DNA of 64,000 nucleotides, from assembly GCF_003852895.1 (NCBI RefSeq), contig NZ_QUSW01000002.1:744001-808000 (forward strand). Reading direction: 5' to 3'. Under the pieces are notes generated by a model. The model was not told where the DNA came from and searched no databases. It saw nothing but the letters and a program-made list of their open reading frames with translations. Origin of the DNA: Rhizobacter terrae (GTDB lineage: Bacteria > Pseudomonadota > Gammaproteobacteria > Burkholderiales > Burkholderiaceae_C). Shown here piece after piece: positions 46,820 through 56,610 of this stretch (its first letter is position 1; each line of letters opens with the position of its first letter). The position numbers and the translations under genes were made by a program.

Positions 46820-47743
46820 TTATGAGCCGGGCACGAAGGGTTTCCCGAGCGACGCCGGCATGTTGGCCCGTATCCACGCCGCGTTGCGCGATATGAGCAC
46901 CAGCACGGCGACGGTGGCCAGGTAGGGCAGCGAGGTGAGCAGCTGGCTCGCGACCTGGACCCCTTCGCCTTGCAGGTGGAACTGCAGCATCGTGACGCCG
47001 CCGAACAGCATGCCGCCGAGCAAGACACGTGCCGGTCGCCAGGTGGCGAAGGTGGTGAGGGCCAGCGCGATCCAGCCCTTGCCGGCGGTCATGCCTTCGA
47101 CCCACAACGGCGTGTAGACCACCGAGACGTACGCACCGGCCAGGCCGCACAGCGCCCCGCCCACGATCACCGCGATGAAGCGGATGCGCCGCACCGGATA
47201 GCCCAGCGCATGCGCCGACTCCGGCGATTCACCCACCGCGCGCAGCACCAGCCCGGCGCGCGAGCGGTACAGGAACCAGCTCAGTGCGACGGTGAGCGCG
47301 ATGGCCACGTACACCAGCGGATGCTGCCGGAACAGCGCAGGGCCGAGGATGGGAATGTCCGCCAGGCCCGGAATCTCGAAGTGCATGCGCTCGGAGAGCT
47401 TCTCCTGCGAATACTTGATGCCCACGAAAGCTGAGAAGCCTGCGCCGAAGAGGCTGAGCGCAAGGCCGGTCGCGTACTGGTTGGTGTTGAGCCAGATGAC
47501 CAGCCACCCCAGCGCCGCCGCCATGACCGCGCCGGCACCCATGCCGGCCGCAAAGGCCAGCCAGTCGCTGCCGGTGTGCACGGCGGTGGCGAAGCCCGCG
47601 ATGGCAGCCACGAGCATCATGCCCTCCGCACCGAGGTTCACGATGCCGGCGCGTTCGTTGATGAGCAGGCCCAAGGCGGCGATCACGAGGATCGTTCCGG
47701 CGTTCAGGGTGGCTGCGAAGAGCAGCGGCCAGGTTTCGCTCAT
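46820..47743 (-). CDS. ABC transporter permease, nucleoside/purine type (second permease)
   Basis: A 307-residue BPD_transp_2 permease with eight to ten hydrophobic segments. Family stretches include LINERAGIVNLGAEGMMLVA, the pattern of nucleoside permeases such as NupQ/YufQ. It overlaps the preceding permease by four bases and ends 49 bases before the BMP gene. Together with the other permease and the tandem ATPase it forms the membrane part of the purine importer. Confidence 0.92.
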   Translation of the reverse strand: MSETWPLLFAATLNAGTILVIAALGLLINERAGIVNLGAEGMMLVAAIAGFATAVHTGSDWLAFAAGMGAGAVMAAALGWLVIWLNTNQYATGLALSLFGAGFSAFVGIKYSQEKLSERMHFEIPGLADIPILGPALFRQHPLVYVAIALTVALSWFLYRSRAGLVLRAVGESPESAHALGYPVRRIRFIAVIVGGALCGLAGAYVSVVYTPLWVEGMTAGKGWIALALTTFATWRPARVLLGGMLFGGVTMLQFHLQGEGVQVASQLLTSLPYLATVAVLVLISRNAAWIRANMPASLGKPFVPGS

Positions 47744-48807
47744 GCCTGTACCTTCCGCCGCCAGGTCAGCCGGTAGTGGATCAAGGTGTCACAAGCCAGC
47801 AGCGCAAAAAGCAGCAGCCCCTGGAACACGCCGGTGATGGACTTGGGCAGGCCCAGGCGCGACTGCGCCAGCTCGCCGCCGATGTAGAACATGCTCATGA
47901 GGATGGCCGAGAACACCACGCCCACCGGATGCAAGCGGCCCACGAAGGCCACGATGATGGCAGCGAAGCCGTAGCCCGCCGGCACGTGCGGCGTGAGCTG
48001 TCCGAGCGGGCCGGCCGCCTCCAGCGCGCCGGCCAGGCCGGCCATGCCACCGGAGGTCAGCATCGCCAGCCACAGTGCCTTGCGCGACGAGAAGCCGGCG
48101 TAGCGCGCCGCCAGGGGCGCGAGGCCGCCAACCTGCATCTGGAAGCCGGCATACAGGCGGAACATGAAGACCCAGAACGCGCCCACCGCCGCGAGCGCGA
48201 TGAGCACGCCGATGTTCACGCGCCAGCCGGTGAACAGCCGCGGGATCTTCGTCGGGTCGGCGAAGCTGATGGTCTGCGGGAAGTTGTAGCCCCCCGGGTC
48301 CTTCCACGGCCCGTAGACGAGGTAGCTCAGCAGCATCTCCGCCACGTAGACGAGCATGAGGCTCACGAGGATCTCGCTGGCATTCGCCTTGTCGCGCAGC
48401 ACGGCCACGATGGCCGCCCACAGCATGCCGCCCGCGACGCCCGCGGCCAGGATGCCCAGCACGATGAAGCGGCTGGTGTCCTTGTCGGCCAGCATCGCCA
48501 CGCCGCCCGCGGCCACGGCACCGACGATGTACTGCCCCTCCGCGCCGATGTTCCACACGTTCGAGCGGAAGCACACCGACAGCCCGAGCGCGATGAGCAG
48601 CAATGGCGTGGCCTTCACCGCCAGCTCGGACCAGGCATAGCCGTTCTTCACCGGCTCGACGAAGAACACCTGCAGGCCGCGCACCGGGTCCTTGCCCAGC
48701 AGCGTGAAGAGGCCGATGCCCAGCACGATGGTGATTGCCAGCGCGAGCAGCGGCGACACGATGCTCATCGTGCGGCTGGGTTCGGGGCGGGGTTCAAGCG
48801 CCCACAT
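47740..48807 (-). CDS. ABC transporter permease, nucleoside/purine type (first permease)
   Basis: A 355-residue BPD_transp_2 permease related to NupP/YufP. Conserved stretches include CFRSNVWNIGAEGQYIVGAV and VPAGYGFAAIIVAFVGRLHP. The ATG at 48807 has a GAGG site and lies within the last 14 bases of the ATPase gene, which suggests coupled translation. It pairs with the permease encoded at 46820. Confidence 0.92.
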   Translation of the reverse strand: MWALEPRPEPSRTMSIVSPLLALAITIVLGIGLFTLLGKDPVRGLQVFFVEPVKNGYAWSELAVKATPLLLIALGLSVCFRSNVWNIGAEGQYIVGAVAAGGVAMLADKDTSRFIVLGILAAGVAGGMLWAAIVAVLRDKANASEILVSLMLVYVAEMLLSYLVYGPWKDPGGYNFPQTISFADPTKIPRLFTGWRVNIGVLIALAAVGAFWVFMFRLYAGFQMQVGGLAPLAARYAGFSSRKALWLAMLTSGGMAGLAGALEAAGPLGQLTPHVPAGYGFAAIIVAFVGRLHPVGVVFSAILMSMFYIGGELAQSRLGLPKSITGVFQGLLLFALLACDTLIHYRLTWRRKVQA

Positions 48808-50332
48808 CGGCCACCTCGGTCTCATGCGCATCCCACAATCCGCTCATCCATTGGCCGATCGTCTCCACATCCGTCTTCGACACCGCCACTCCGGGCGACA
48901 GGCGGCCTCGTGCAATCACGTGCAGCCGGTCGCAGATTCCGAAGAGCTCGTCCAGCTCCTCGCTCACCACCAGCACCGCGCAGCCTTCGTCGCTCAGCTT
49001 GAGCAGCTCGGCATGGATCTGCGCGGCTGCGCCCACGTCCACGCCCCAGGTGGGCTGCGAGACGATGAGCAGCCGCGGCTTCGCATCGATCTCGCGGCCC
49101 ACGATGTACTTCTGCAGGTTGCCGCCCGACAGGCTCTTGGCCGCGGCGTGCGGGCCGCCGGCCTTCACCTTGAAGCGCGAGATGAGCCTGTGCGCCAGCG
49201 CATCCACCTGCGGCATCGAAATCCAACCCAGCGCGCCGACTGCCTCCTGGCGCGTGAGCAGGCTGTTCTGCGCCAGCGACAGGCTGGGCACCGCCCCGCG
49301 GCCCAGGCGTTCCTCAGGCACGAAATGCAGGCCGCGACGCCGGCGGATGGCCGGCGACAGGTTGCCGATGGCGCGCTGGAACAGCTCGATCGCATGCGGT
49401 TCGGCGCGCGCGTCCTCGCCCGACAAGGCGGCCATCAGCTCCTGCTGGCCGTTGCCCGAGACGCCGGCAATGCCCACGATCTCACCGGCCCGCACCTCGA
49501 AGCCGATGCGGTCCAGGCTGGTGCCGAACGGGTCCTGGGCGGGCAGGCTCAAGGCCTGCACCCGCAGCACCACATCGCCCGCATGCGCCGCGACGCGCTG
49601 CAACGCAGGCGGCTCGGCGCCGATCATCAGGCGCGACAGGCTGGCGTTGGTCTCCTGCGTCGGGTCCACCTCGCCGGTGACCCGCCCACCGCCCAGCACC
49701 GTGCAGTGGTGGCACAGCGCACGGATCTCGTCGAGCTTGTGGCTGATGTAGAGGATGCTGCAGCCCTCGCTGGCCAACTGCCGCAGCGTGACGAAGAGCT
49801 TCTCGACCGCCTGTGGCGTGAGCACCGACGTGGGCTCGTCGAGGATGAGCAATTGAGGTTTCGTCAGCAAGGCCCGCACGATTTCCACGCGCTGGCGCTC
49901 GCCCACCGACAGGCTGTGCACCGGGCGCAGCGGGTCCACGTCCAGCCCGTAGGCACCGGCCACCTCCACGATGCGCCGCGAGACCTCCGCCAGCGAGAGC
50001 CCTTTCTCCAGGCCCAGCCACACGTTCTCGGCGGCGGTCAGCGTGTCGAACAGGCTGAAATGCTGGAACACCATGCTGATGCCCAGCCGGCGCGCCTCGT
50101 GCGGGTTGCGGATGCTGACCGGCTCGCCGTTCCACAGCATCTCGCCCTCGTCGGGCCGCACTGCGCCGTAGATGATCTTCATCAGCGTGGACTTGCCCGC
50201 GCCGTTCTCGCCCAGCACGGCATGGATCTCGCCGGGCTTGACACGCAGGCTCACGCGGTCATTGGCCTTGACCGACGGGTATTGCTTGCTGATGTTGCGC
50301 AGCTCCAGCCGCAGCGCCGACTCAACGCTCAT
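48794..50332 (-). CDS. ABC transporter ATP-binding protein with two nucleotide-binding domains
   Basis: A 512-residue tandem ATPase as used by ribose- and nucleoside-type importers (NupO/YufO). Domain 1 has Walker A GENGAGKST, signature LSVGERQRV and Walker B LLILDEPTS. Domain 2 has a degenerate Walker A (GVSGNGQQEL) but an intact LSGGNLQKYIVGRE signature. This asymmetry is normal in the family. It overlaps the guanine deaminase stop by 11 bases and the first permease start by 14, so the operon is tightly coupled. Confidence 0.93.
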   Translation of the reverse strand: MSVESALRLELRNISKQYPSVKANDRVSLRVKPGEIHAVLGENGAGKSTLMKIIYGAVRPDEGEMLWNGEPVSIRNPHEARRLGISMVFQHFSLFDTLTAAENVWLGLEKGLSLAEVSRRIVEVAGAYGLDVDPLRPVHSLSVGERQRVEIVRALLTKPQLLILDEPTSVLTPQAVEKLFVTLRQLASEGCSILYISHKLDEIRALCHHCTVLGGGRVTGEVDPTQETNASLSRLMIGAEPPALQRVAAHAGDVVLRVQALSLPAQDPFGTSLDRIGFEVRAGEIVGIAGVSGNGQQELMAALSGEDARAEPHAIELFQRAIGNLSPAIRRRRGLHFVPEERLGRGAVPSLSLAQNSLLTRQEAVGALGWISMPQVDALAHRLISRFKVKAGGPHAAAKSLSGGNLQKYIVGREIDAKPRLLIVSQPTWGVDVGAAAQIHAELLKLSDEGCAVLVVSEELDELFGICDRLHVIARGRLSPGVAVSKTDVETIGQWMSGLWDAHETEVADVGA

Positions 50333-51686
50333 AACGAGCGATTCCCCTCACGTAAGCAGTCACCAGGTTTCTTTCATCCGACAAGGTCAGCCAGGCGAAG
50401 ACACGCTCGTGCAGGTTTCGCGCCAGCTCGTGCCGGCGCTGCGCCACGCTGCCCTGGGTCCAGTCCCACACGCACACGTCCGCCGTGCAGCCTTCGCTCA
50501 GCGAGCCGATCTCCTCATTGAGCGACAGGCCCGCCGCAGCCCCGAGTGTCGCCGCATGCAGGCCCCGCCAGGCCGTCAGCCGTTCGCCCTGCAGCGCCTG
50601 CACCTTGTAGGCGTCGGCAATGGTGCGCTGGAGCGACAGGCTGGTGCCTCCGCCCACGTCGGTGGCGATGCTGACTCGCACGTTGGCCTCGTCGGCCGCG
50701 CGCCAGTTGAAGAGGCCGCTGCCCAGGAAGAGGTTGGACGACGGGCTGTGGGCGATCTGCGCGCGGCTGTCACGCAAGAGCGCGCGGTCGTCGTCATCCA
50801 GCCAGATGCCGTGGGCGAACACGGCACGGGCGTTGAGCAGGCCGGCCCGTTCATAGACGTCGAGGTAGCTGCGCGCGTCGGGGAAGAGTTCGTGCACCCA
50901 CTTCACCTCGGCGCGGTTCTCGGCCAGGTGGGTCTGCATGTACAGGCCCGGCATGCTGGTGCACAGCTGCCCGGCCATGGCGAGCTGTCCGGGCGAGCTG
51001 GTGGGGGCGAAGCGCACGGTCACGGCGTAGGCCAGGCGGTCCACGCCGTGCCAGCGGTCGATGAGGTCCACGCAGTCGCGGGCACCGAAGTCCGGCGCCT
51101 CGTCGCGCAGGCCGTCGGGCGAATGCCGGTCCATCAGCACCTTGCCGGTGATGAGCCGCATGCCGCGCTCGCGGGCGGCGGCGAAGAGCGCATCGGCGCT
51201 GACCTTGTGCACGGTCGGGAAGACCACGGCGCTGGTGGTGCCGTGGGCCAGCAGCGCATCGGCGAAGCGGGCCGCGCCGGTTTCGGCTTCCACCAGGTTG
51301 GCGTAGCGCTTCTCGGCGGGGAAGGTGTAGGTGTTCAGCCAATCCAGCAGCTCGGTGCCGTGGCTGGCGATCACGTCCAGTTGCGGACTGTGGACGTGGG
51401 TGTCGATGAAGCCGGGCAGGATGAGCCGGCCGCGGTGGTCGTGCCGCGTCCAGCTCGCGTCGGGTGCGAGGCTGCCGGGCTGGGCGCCGACGATGCGGCC
51501 GTCTTCGATCAGCAGCCAGTGGTCCTCGCGAAACCTCACGGCGTCGGATTCGATGGCGCCCCACTCGGGCTGGTGGGTAAAGTCCAGCAGGTCGCCGCGC
51601 AAGGCGAGCCGCGTGCCGCCGTCCGCCGTGGCTTGAACCGCCTGAGGCTCCGCCAGCAAGCCGGGCGACTGCGTGTCCAGGCTCAT
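50322..51686 (-). CDS. guaD: Guanine deaminase
   Basis: A 454-residue amidohydrolase that converts guanine to xanthine and ammonia with zinc. Motifs are PGFIDTHVHSPQ (metal His pair), THLAENRAEVKWV, FAHGIWLDDDDRALL, AHSPSSNLFLGSGLFNWR, and SIATDVGGGTSLS (metal Asp). The length is typical. A GGAGG site precedes the ATG. It is first in the minus-strand purine operon and divergent from the xanthine dehydrogenase gene, whose product would oxidise the xanthine it makes. Confidence 0.95.
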   Translation of the reverse strand: MSLDTQSPGLLAEPQAVQATADGGTRLALRGDLLDFTHQPEWGAIESDAVRFREDHWLLIEDGRIVGAQPGSLAPDASWTRHDHRGRLILPGFIDTHVHSPQLDVIASHGTELLDWLNTYTFPAEKRYANLVEAETGAARFADALLAHGTTSAVVFPTVHKVSADALFAAARERGMRLITGKVLMDRHSPDGLRDEAPDFGARDCVDLIDRWHGVDRLAYAVTVRFAPTSSPGQLAMAGQLCTSMPGLYMQTHLAENRAEVKWVHELFPDARSYLDVYERAGLLNARAVFAHGIWLDDDDRALLRDSRAQIAHSPSSNLFLGSGLFNWRAADEANVRVSIATDVGGGTSLSLQRTIADAYKVQALQGERLTAWRGLHAATLGAAAGLSLNEEIGSLSEGCTADVCVWDWTQGSVAQRRHELARNLHERVFAWLTLSDERNLVTAYVRGIARYER

Positions 51687-51817
51687 TTGGAAACCTCCGC
51701 GCTGCGCGCTGCGGTGCGAGCCCCTTCGGGCGGCCGGGCGGGCCTCATGCCCACCCCCACGACATCGGATTCGGATGGTTAATATGCATTGAACGCGTGT
51801 TGGCGAACTTCTTGCTC

Positions 51818-54800
51818 ATGACCTCTGCCGTGCAAGCCATCCGTTTCTACCATCAAGGGCGCATTGTCGAACTCGACGAGGTGCCCGCCACCCGCACCGT
51901 GCTCGACTGGCTGCGGGAAGACGCGCATTGCAGCGGCACCAAGGAAGGCTGCAACGAGGGGGATTGTGGTGCATGCACGGTGGCCCTCGGCGACTTGCCC
52001 CAGGACGCCGGCGGGCCTCTGCGGGTCGAGACCGTCAACGCCTGCATGCAGTTCGTGCCCACCCTGCACGGCAAGGCCCTGTTCACGGTGGAAGACCTCA
52101 AGGCCATGAACGGCGGCGTCCTGCACCCGGTGCAGGAGGCGATGGTCGCTTGCCATGGCTCGCAGTGCGGCTTCTGCACGCCAGGTTTCGTCATGTCGCT
52201 GTGGGCGGCGTACGAGCGGCACCTGCACGCCGGCACGCGGCCGGACCGGGCATCGCTGGCCGATGAACTGGCGGGCAACCTGTGCCGCTGCACGGGTTAT
52301 CGGCCGATCCTGGATGCCGGGGAGCGGATGTTCGAGCCGCCAGCGGTACGGCTTGATACCGGCGCGGTGGCGAAGGCGCTGGAGAGCATCGGCACCGATG
52401 AGCTGGTGCAGGATCGGTTCCATGCGCCGCAGACCGTCGAGCAGTTGGCGGGCCTTTTGGCTGCACGGCCCAAGGCGCGGCTGCTGGCCGGCGGCACCGA
52501 CATCGGCGTGTGGGTCAACAAGCAGTTGCGCGACCTGGGCGAGGTGGTCTACCTCGGCCGCGTCGCGTCGCTGAAGCGCATCGAGGAGGTCGACGGCGAG
52601 CTGCGCATCGGCGCGGGCGCATCGCTGGAAGCAGCGTGGTCGGCCCTGGTGGAGCGTTGGCCGCAGCTGCGAGAGATGTGGGTGCGCTTCGCATCGCCGC
52701 CCATCCGCCACGCCGGCACGATGGGCGGCAACGTGGCCAACGGCTCGCCCATCGGCGACTCAGCGCCCGTGCTGATGGCGCTGGATGCCGTGCTGGAGCT
52801 GCGCCTGGGCGAGCGCGTCCGCCGGCTGCGGCTGGACGAGTTCTACACCGGCTACATGGCGAACCGGCTGGAGCCTGGGGAGTTCGTGCAGACCATCGTG
52901 GTGCCGCTGTCGTCCCTGTCGCGCCGGGTGGCGGCCTACAAGATCAGCAAGCGCTTCGACAGCGACATCTCCGCCGTGTGCGCGGTGCTGGCGCTGGAGA
53001 TGGATGGCGCGATCGTGCGCGATGCACGCTGCGTGTTCGGCGGCATGGCGGCGGTGGTGAAGCGGGCGTCGGCCGTCGAGGCTGCGTTGATCGGACAGGC
53101 CTGGTCCGCCGATGCCGTGGCTGCCGCGCAGGATGCCCTGGCCCAGGACTTCCAGCCGCTGAGCGACATGCGCGCCAGTGCGGCCTACCGCATGGAGGTG
53201 TCGCGAAATCTGCTGCAGCGCTTCTGGCTCGAGACGCAGGGCAAGGCTGTGCCTGTGCGGCCCTCCAGCGACGACGCCCTGCCACAGCGTGCGGCCATGC
53301 AATCGCGCAACGAAGGCAGCGTGGGCAGCGCGCTGCCGCATGAATCTGCCCACCTGCACGTGGCCGGCGAAGCACGCTACACCGATGACATCCCCGAGCT
53401 GAACGGCACGCTGCATTGCGCACTGGGCCTGTCGCCGGTGGCGCGGGGAACCTTGCAGGCGGTGGATGTGGCGCGCATCCGCGCGCTGCCCGGTGTGGTG
53501 GACGTGATCGTCGCGGCCGACATCCCGGGCGTGAACGACTGCGGGGCGATCGTGCATGACGACCCCATCCTGGCTGAGGGAGAGCTTCGCTATCTCGGGC
53601 AACCGGTGTTCGCGGTCATTGCACGTTCACGCCTCGATGCACGTCGTGCTGCCGCGTTGGCCAAGCAGGTGCTGAGCATCGCGGCCCTACCCCCGGTACT
53701 CACCCCGCGCGATGCCCATGCGCAAGGCCTGCATGCGCTGCCGCCGATGCACCTGAAGCGCAGCGATGCGGGCCGCGACGTGGCCTCGTCCATCGCCGCC
53801 GCGCCGCATCGCCTGAAGGGCAGCCTGTCGGTCGGCGGGCAGGAACAGTTCTACCTCGAAGGGCAGATCAGCGTCGCCGTCCCGCAGGAAGATGGCGGCA
53901 TGGTGGTGCACTGCTCCACCCAGCATCCGAGCGAGATGCAGCACCACGTGGCAACGGCGCTGGGCCAGTCGTCGAACGCGGTGCGCGTCGAGTGCAGGCG
54001 CATGGGCGGCGGCTTCGGCGGCAAGGAGTCGCAGTCGGCCCAGTTCGCGTGCATTGCCGCGGTGGCGGCGCGGCGGCTGGACAAGCCGGTGAAGCTGCGC
54101 GTGGACCGCGACGACGACTTCCTCATCACAGGCCGACGGCACTGCTTCGAGTTCGACTACGAAGCCGGCTTCGACGACGACGGCCGCGTGCTCGGTTACG
54201 AGCTGACGCTGATCTCGCGTGCCGGCCATTCCGCCGACCTCTCCGGCCCGGTGATGACGCGTGCCATCTGCCACGTCGACAACGCCTACTGGCTGCCCGA
54301 GGTGTCCATGCACGGCTACTCGGCGCGCACCAACACGCAGAGCAACACCGCCTTCCGTGGCTTCGGCGGGCCGCAGGGCGCCATCGTCACCGAGGTGCTG
54401 CTCGACAGCATCGCCCGCACGCTGGGGCGCGATCCGCTGGAGGTGCGGCGGGCCAACTTCTACGGCACGCAGTCGCGCAACGTGACGCCGTACGGGCAGG
54501 TGGTGGACGACAACGTCATCGGCCCCATCGTGGATGAACTGGAGCGCACGAGCGGCTACCGCGAGCGGCGGACGGCCATCGAGGCGTTCAACGCTTCGAG
54601 CCCGGTGCGCAAGCGCGGCATCGCACTCACGCCGGTGAAGTTCGGCATCTCGTTCAACGTGAAGCACCTCAACCAGGCCGGGGCGCTGGTGCATGTGTAC
54701 ACCGACGGCTCCATCCTCGTGAACCATGGCGGAACGGAGATGGGTCAGGGCCTGCACACCAAGGTGGCGCAGGTGGTCGCGCATGAACTGGGCGTGCCGC

Positions 54801-55630
54801 TGTCGCGGGTGCGCGTGAGTGCGACCGACACGCACAAGGTGGTCAACACATCGGCGACGGCGGCTTCATCAGGCAGTGACCTGAACGGCAAGGCGGCGCA
54901 GGATGCGGCGCGGCAGATCCGCGAGCGGCTGGCGGTGGTTGCTGCGCAGGCACTGGGTGTCGATGTTGCCGATGTCCGCTTCGAATCGGATGCCGTGCAT
55001 GGGGCCGGCCGCCACCTGTCGTTCAAGGAACTCGTCGCGAAAGCATACGAAGCGCGGGTGCAACTCTGGTCCGATGGCTTCTACGCCACGCCGGGCCTGC
55101 ATTGGGACCGCAACACGCTGACTGGCCATCCCTTCTACTACTTCGCTTACGGTGCGGCCGTGAGCGAGGTCGAGGTCGACACGCTGACGGGCGAGCACAC
55201 GCTGCTGCGCGCAGACGTGCTGCACGACGTCGGCCGCTCGCTGAACCCGGCCGTGGACCTCGGGCAGATCGAAGGCGCCTTCATCCAGGGCATGGGGTGG
55301 CTGACCTTCGAGGAGCTGGTGTGGCATCCACAGTCGGGGCTGCTGTGGACGCATGCGCCGAGCACCTACAAGATTCCGACGGCCAACGATTGCCCACCGG
55401 TCTTCAACGTGCGCCTCTTCGACAACGTGAACGTGCAGGACAGCATCCACCGCAGCAAGGCCGTGGGCGAACCGCCGCTGCTGCTGGCCTTCTCGGTGTT
55501 CCTGGCGATTCGGGATGCGGTGTCGGCGGTGGGCGGGCATCGGGTCGATCCACCGCTGCGGGTGCCGGCCACGCCGGAAGCGGTGCTGGCAGCGGTGCGG
55601 TCCGTCAACGCCTCGTCAGGCAAGGCCTGA
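51818..55630 (+). CDS. xdh: Xanthine dehydrogenase, single-chain fusion of the XdhA and XdhB parts
   Basis: A 1270-residue molybdoenzyme oxidising hypoxanthine and xanthine to urate. Domains in order: plant-type [2Fe-2S] (Cys45, Cys50, Cys53 in EGCNEGDCGACTV); second cluster (CHGSQCGFCTPGF and NLCRCTGYRPI); FAD domain (LLAGGTDIGVWV, about 222); CO-dehydrogenase-type C-terminal flavin part to about 480; and the molybdopterin domain (GGGFGGKE at about 730, FRGFGGPQG at about 846, catalytic Glu1218 in AVGEPPLLL). In most bacteria XdhA and XdhB are separate; here one open frame spans both, as in eukaryotes. The junction is near residues 485-515. ATG 51818 is preferred over GTG 51797; no strong ribosome-binding site is seen. 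xdhC follows after 16 bases. Confidence 0.94.
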   Translation: MTSAVQAIRFYHQGRIVELDEVPATRTVLDWLREDAHCSGTKEGCNEGDCGACTVALGDLPQDAGGPLRVETVNACMQFVPTLHGKALFTVEDLKAMNGGVLHPVQEAMVACHGSQCGFCTPGFVMSLWAAYERHLHAGTRPDRASLADELAGNLCRCTGYRPILDAGERMFEPPAVRLDTGAVAKALESIGTDELVQDRFHAPQTVEQLAGLLAARPKARLLAGGTDIGVWVNKQLRDLGEVVYLGRVASLKRIEEVDGELRIGAGASLEAAWSALVERWPQLREMWVRFASPPIRHAGTMGGNVANGSPIGDSAPVLMALDAVLELRLGERVRRLRLDEFYTGYMANRLEPGEFVQTIVVPLSSLSRRVAAYKISKRFDSDISAVCAVLALEMDGAIVRDARCVFGGMAAVVKRASAVEAALIGQAWSADAVAAAQDALAQDFQPLSDMRASAAYRMEVSRNLLQRFWLETQGKAVPVRPSSDDALPQRAAMQSRNEGSVGSALPHESAHLHVAGEARYTDDIPELNGTLHCALGLSPVARGTLQAVDVARIRALPGVVDVIVAADIPGVNDCGAIVHDDPILAEGELRYLGQPVFAVIARSRLDARRAAALAKQVLSIAALPPVLTPRDAHAQGLHALPPMHLKRSDAGRDVASSIAAAPHRLKGSLSVGGQEQFYLEGQISVAVPQEDGGMVVHCSTQHPSEMQHHVATALGQSSNAVRVECRRMGGGFGGKESQSAQFACIAAVAARRLDKPVKLRVDRDDDFLITGRRHCFEFDYEAGFDDDGRVLGYELTLISRAGHSADLSGPVMTRAICHVDNAYWLPEVSMHGYSARTNTQSNTAFRGFGGPQGAIVTEVLLDSIARTLGRDPLEVRRANFYGTQSRNVTPYGQVVDDNVIGPIVDELERTSGYRERRTAIEAFNASSPVRKRGIALTPVKFGISFNVKHLNQAGALVHVYTDGSILVNHGGTEMGQGLHTKVAQVVAHELGVPLSRVRVSATDTHKVVNTSATAASSGSDLNGKAAQDAARQIRERLAVVAAQALGVDVADVRFESDAVHGAGRHLSFKELVAKAYEARVQLWSDGFYATPGLHWDRNTLTGHPFYYFAYGAAVSEVEVDTLTGEHTLLRADVLHDVGRSLNPAVDLGQIEGAFIQGMGWLTFEELVWHPQSGLLWTHAPSTYKIPTANDCPPVFNVRLFDNVNVQDSIHRSKAVGEPPLLLAFSVFLAIRDAVSAVGGHRVDPPLRVPATPEAVLAAVRSVNASSGKA

Positions 55631-55646
55631 TCGCGGAGACTGCCGC

Positions 55647-56492
55647 ATGGAACGCGACGACCGCCTCACTGCCCTGCGATGGGTGTCCGAGCGGCATCGC
55701 GCGGTGCTGGTTCAGCAGGTCGAAGTCCGCGGTTCATCGCCGCGCGAATCCGGCGCTCGCATGGTGGTGGATGAGCACACGTGCATCGGCACCATCGGTG
55801 GCGGGCACCTGGAGCTGAAGGCCATCGAGATCGCCCGCGAGATGCTGAGAAGCGGCGAGATGCATGCGCACGTCCAGCAATTCGCGCTGGGGCCGTCGCT
55901 GGGGCAGTGTTGTGGAGGCAGCGTGGCACTGCGCTGGTCGGTGCTGGACCCAGCAGCTGTCGACGGTTGGCCTGAACCGCAGCCGCTCTTTCACCTTCAA
56001 CTGCACGGCGCCGGTCACGTGGGGCGCGCAATCGCGAGGCTGCTGGCGACGCTGGATGTGCGTGTGGACTGGATCGATGAGCGGGAGTCGGAATTCCCGG
56101 GCAGCCTTGGAGAAAGGGATTGGCCATCGCACATCACCCGGCGCAGTTCGCCCGTCCCGGAAGATGAAGTCCGCGATGCGCCCTCTGGCGGTTGCTACCT
56201 CGTGCTCACGCACAGTCATGACCTGGACCTGCGCATCTGCGAGGCGGTGTTGCGGCGAGATGACTTTGCTTATCTCGGCCTCATCGGATCAAGAAGCAAG
56301 CGGGAACGGTTCATCCATCGGCTGGAGGCGAAGGGTTTGTCGCCCCAGTCCCTGGCGTGGATGACCTGCCCGATCGGCATCGACGGCATCATCGGCAAGC
56401 AGCCCGAGGTGGTGGCCGTGTCCGTCGTGGCGCAGCTGATGCGCGATGCCATCCGGTCCAGGCCCCTCGCTGCTGCCGCGCAGCCCGGCTGA
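55647..56492 (+). CDS. xdhC: XdhC, xanthine dehydrogenase accessory (molybdenum cofactor) protein
   Basis: A 281-residue protein that binds molybdenum cofactor, helps add the terminal sulfur and inserts it into xanthine dehydrogenase. The N-terminal XdhC/CoxI domain has VEVRGSSPRESGARMVV, TIGGGHLELKA and GPSLGQCCGGSV. The C-terminal Rossmann part has LHGAGHVGRAIARLL, then YLGLIGSRSKRERF and PIGIDGIIGKQPEVVAVSV. It is in the same operon as the fused dehydrogenase. Confidence 0.94.
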   Translation: MERDDRLTALRWVSERHRAVLVQQVEVRGSSPRESGARMVVDEHTCIGTIGGGHLELKAIEIAREMLRSGEMHAHVQQFALGPSLGQCCGGSVALRWSVLDPAAVDGWPEPQPLFHLQLHGAGHVGRAIARLLATLDVRVDWIDERESEFPGSLGERDWPSHITRRSSPVPEDEVRDAPSGGCYLVLTHSHDLDLRICEAVLRRDDFAYLGLIGSRSKRERFIHRLEAKGLSPQSLAWMTCPIGIDGIIGKQPEVVAVSVVAQLMRDAIRSRPLAAAAQPG

Positions 56493-56598
56493 GGGCCGGC
56501 CGGCAAGCACCCGCACACCACTCGCCGGCTCCCACGGCAGTTCAACCGCGCCACCGTCCGTCCGCCGCACCGGCTGCTGCCACGCCCGGGCCCGTTCC

Positions 56599-56604
56599 TA
56601 TACT
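56599..56604 (+). promoter_or_regulatory. -10-like TATACT abutting the LytS-type start codon
   Basis: TATACT ends six bases before the ATG at 56611, and no Shine-Dalgarno sequence is present. If this is a -10 element, transcription would begin at or within a base or two of the start codon, giving a leaderless mRNA. No clear -35 is seen. Confidence 0.35.
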
Positions 56605-56610
56605 GGCTTC

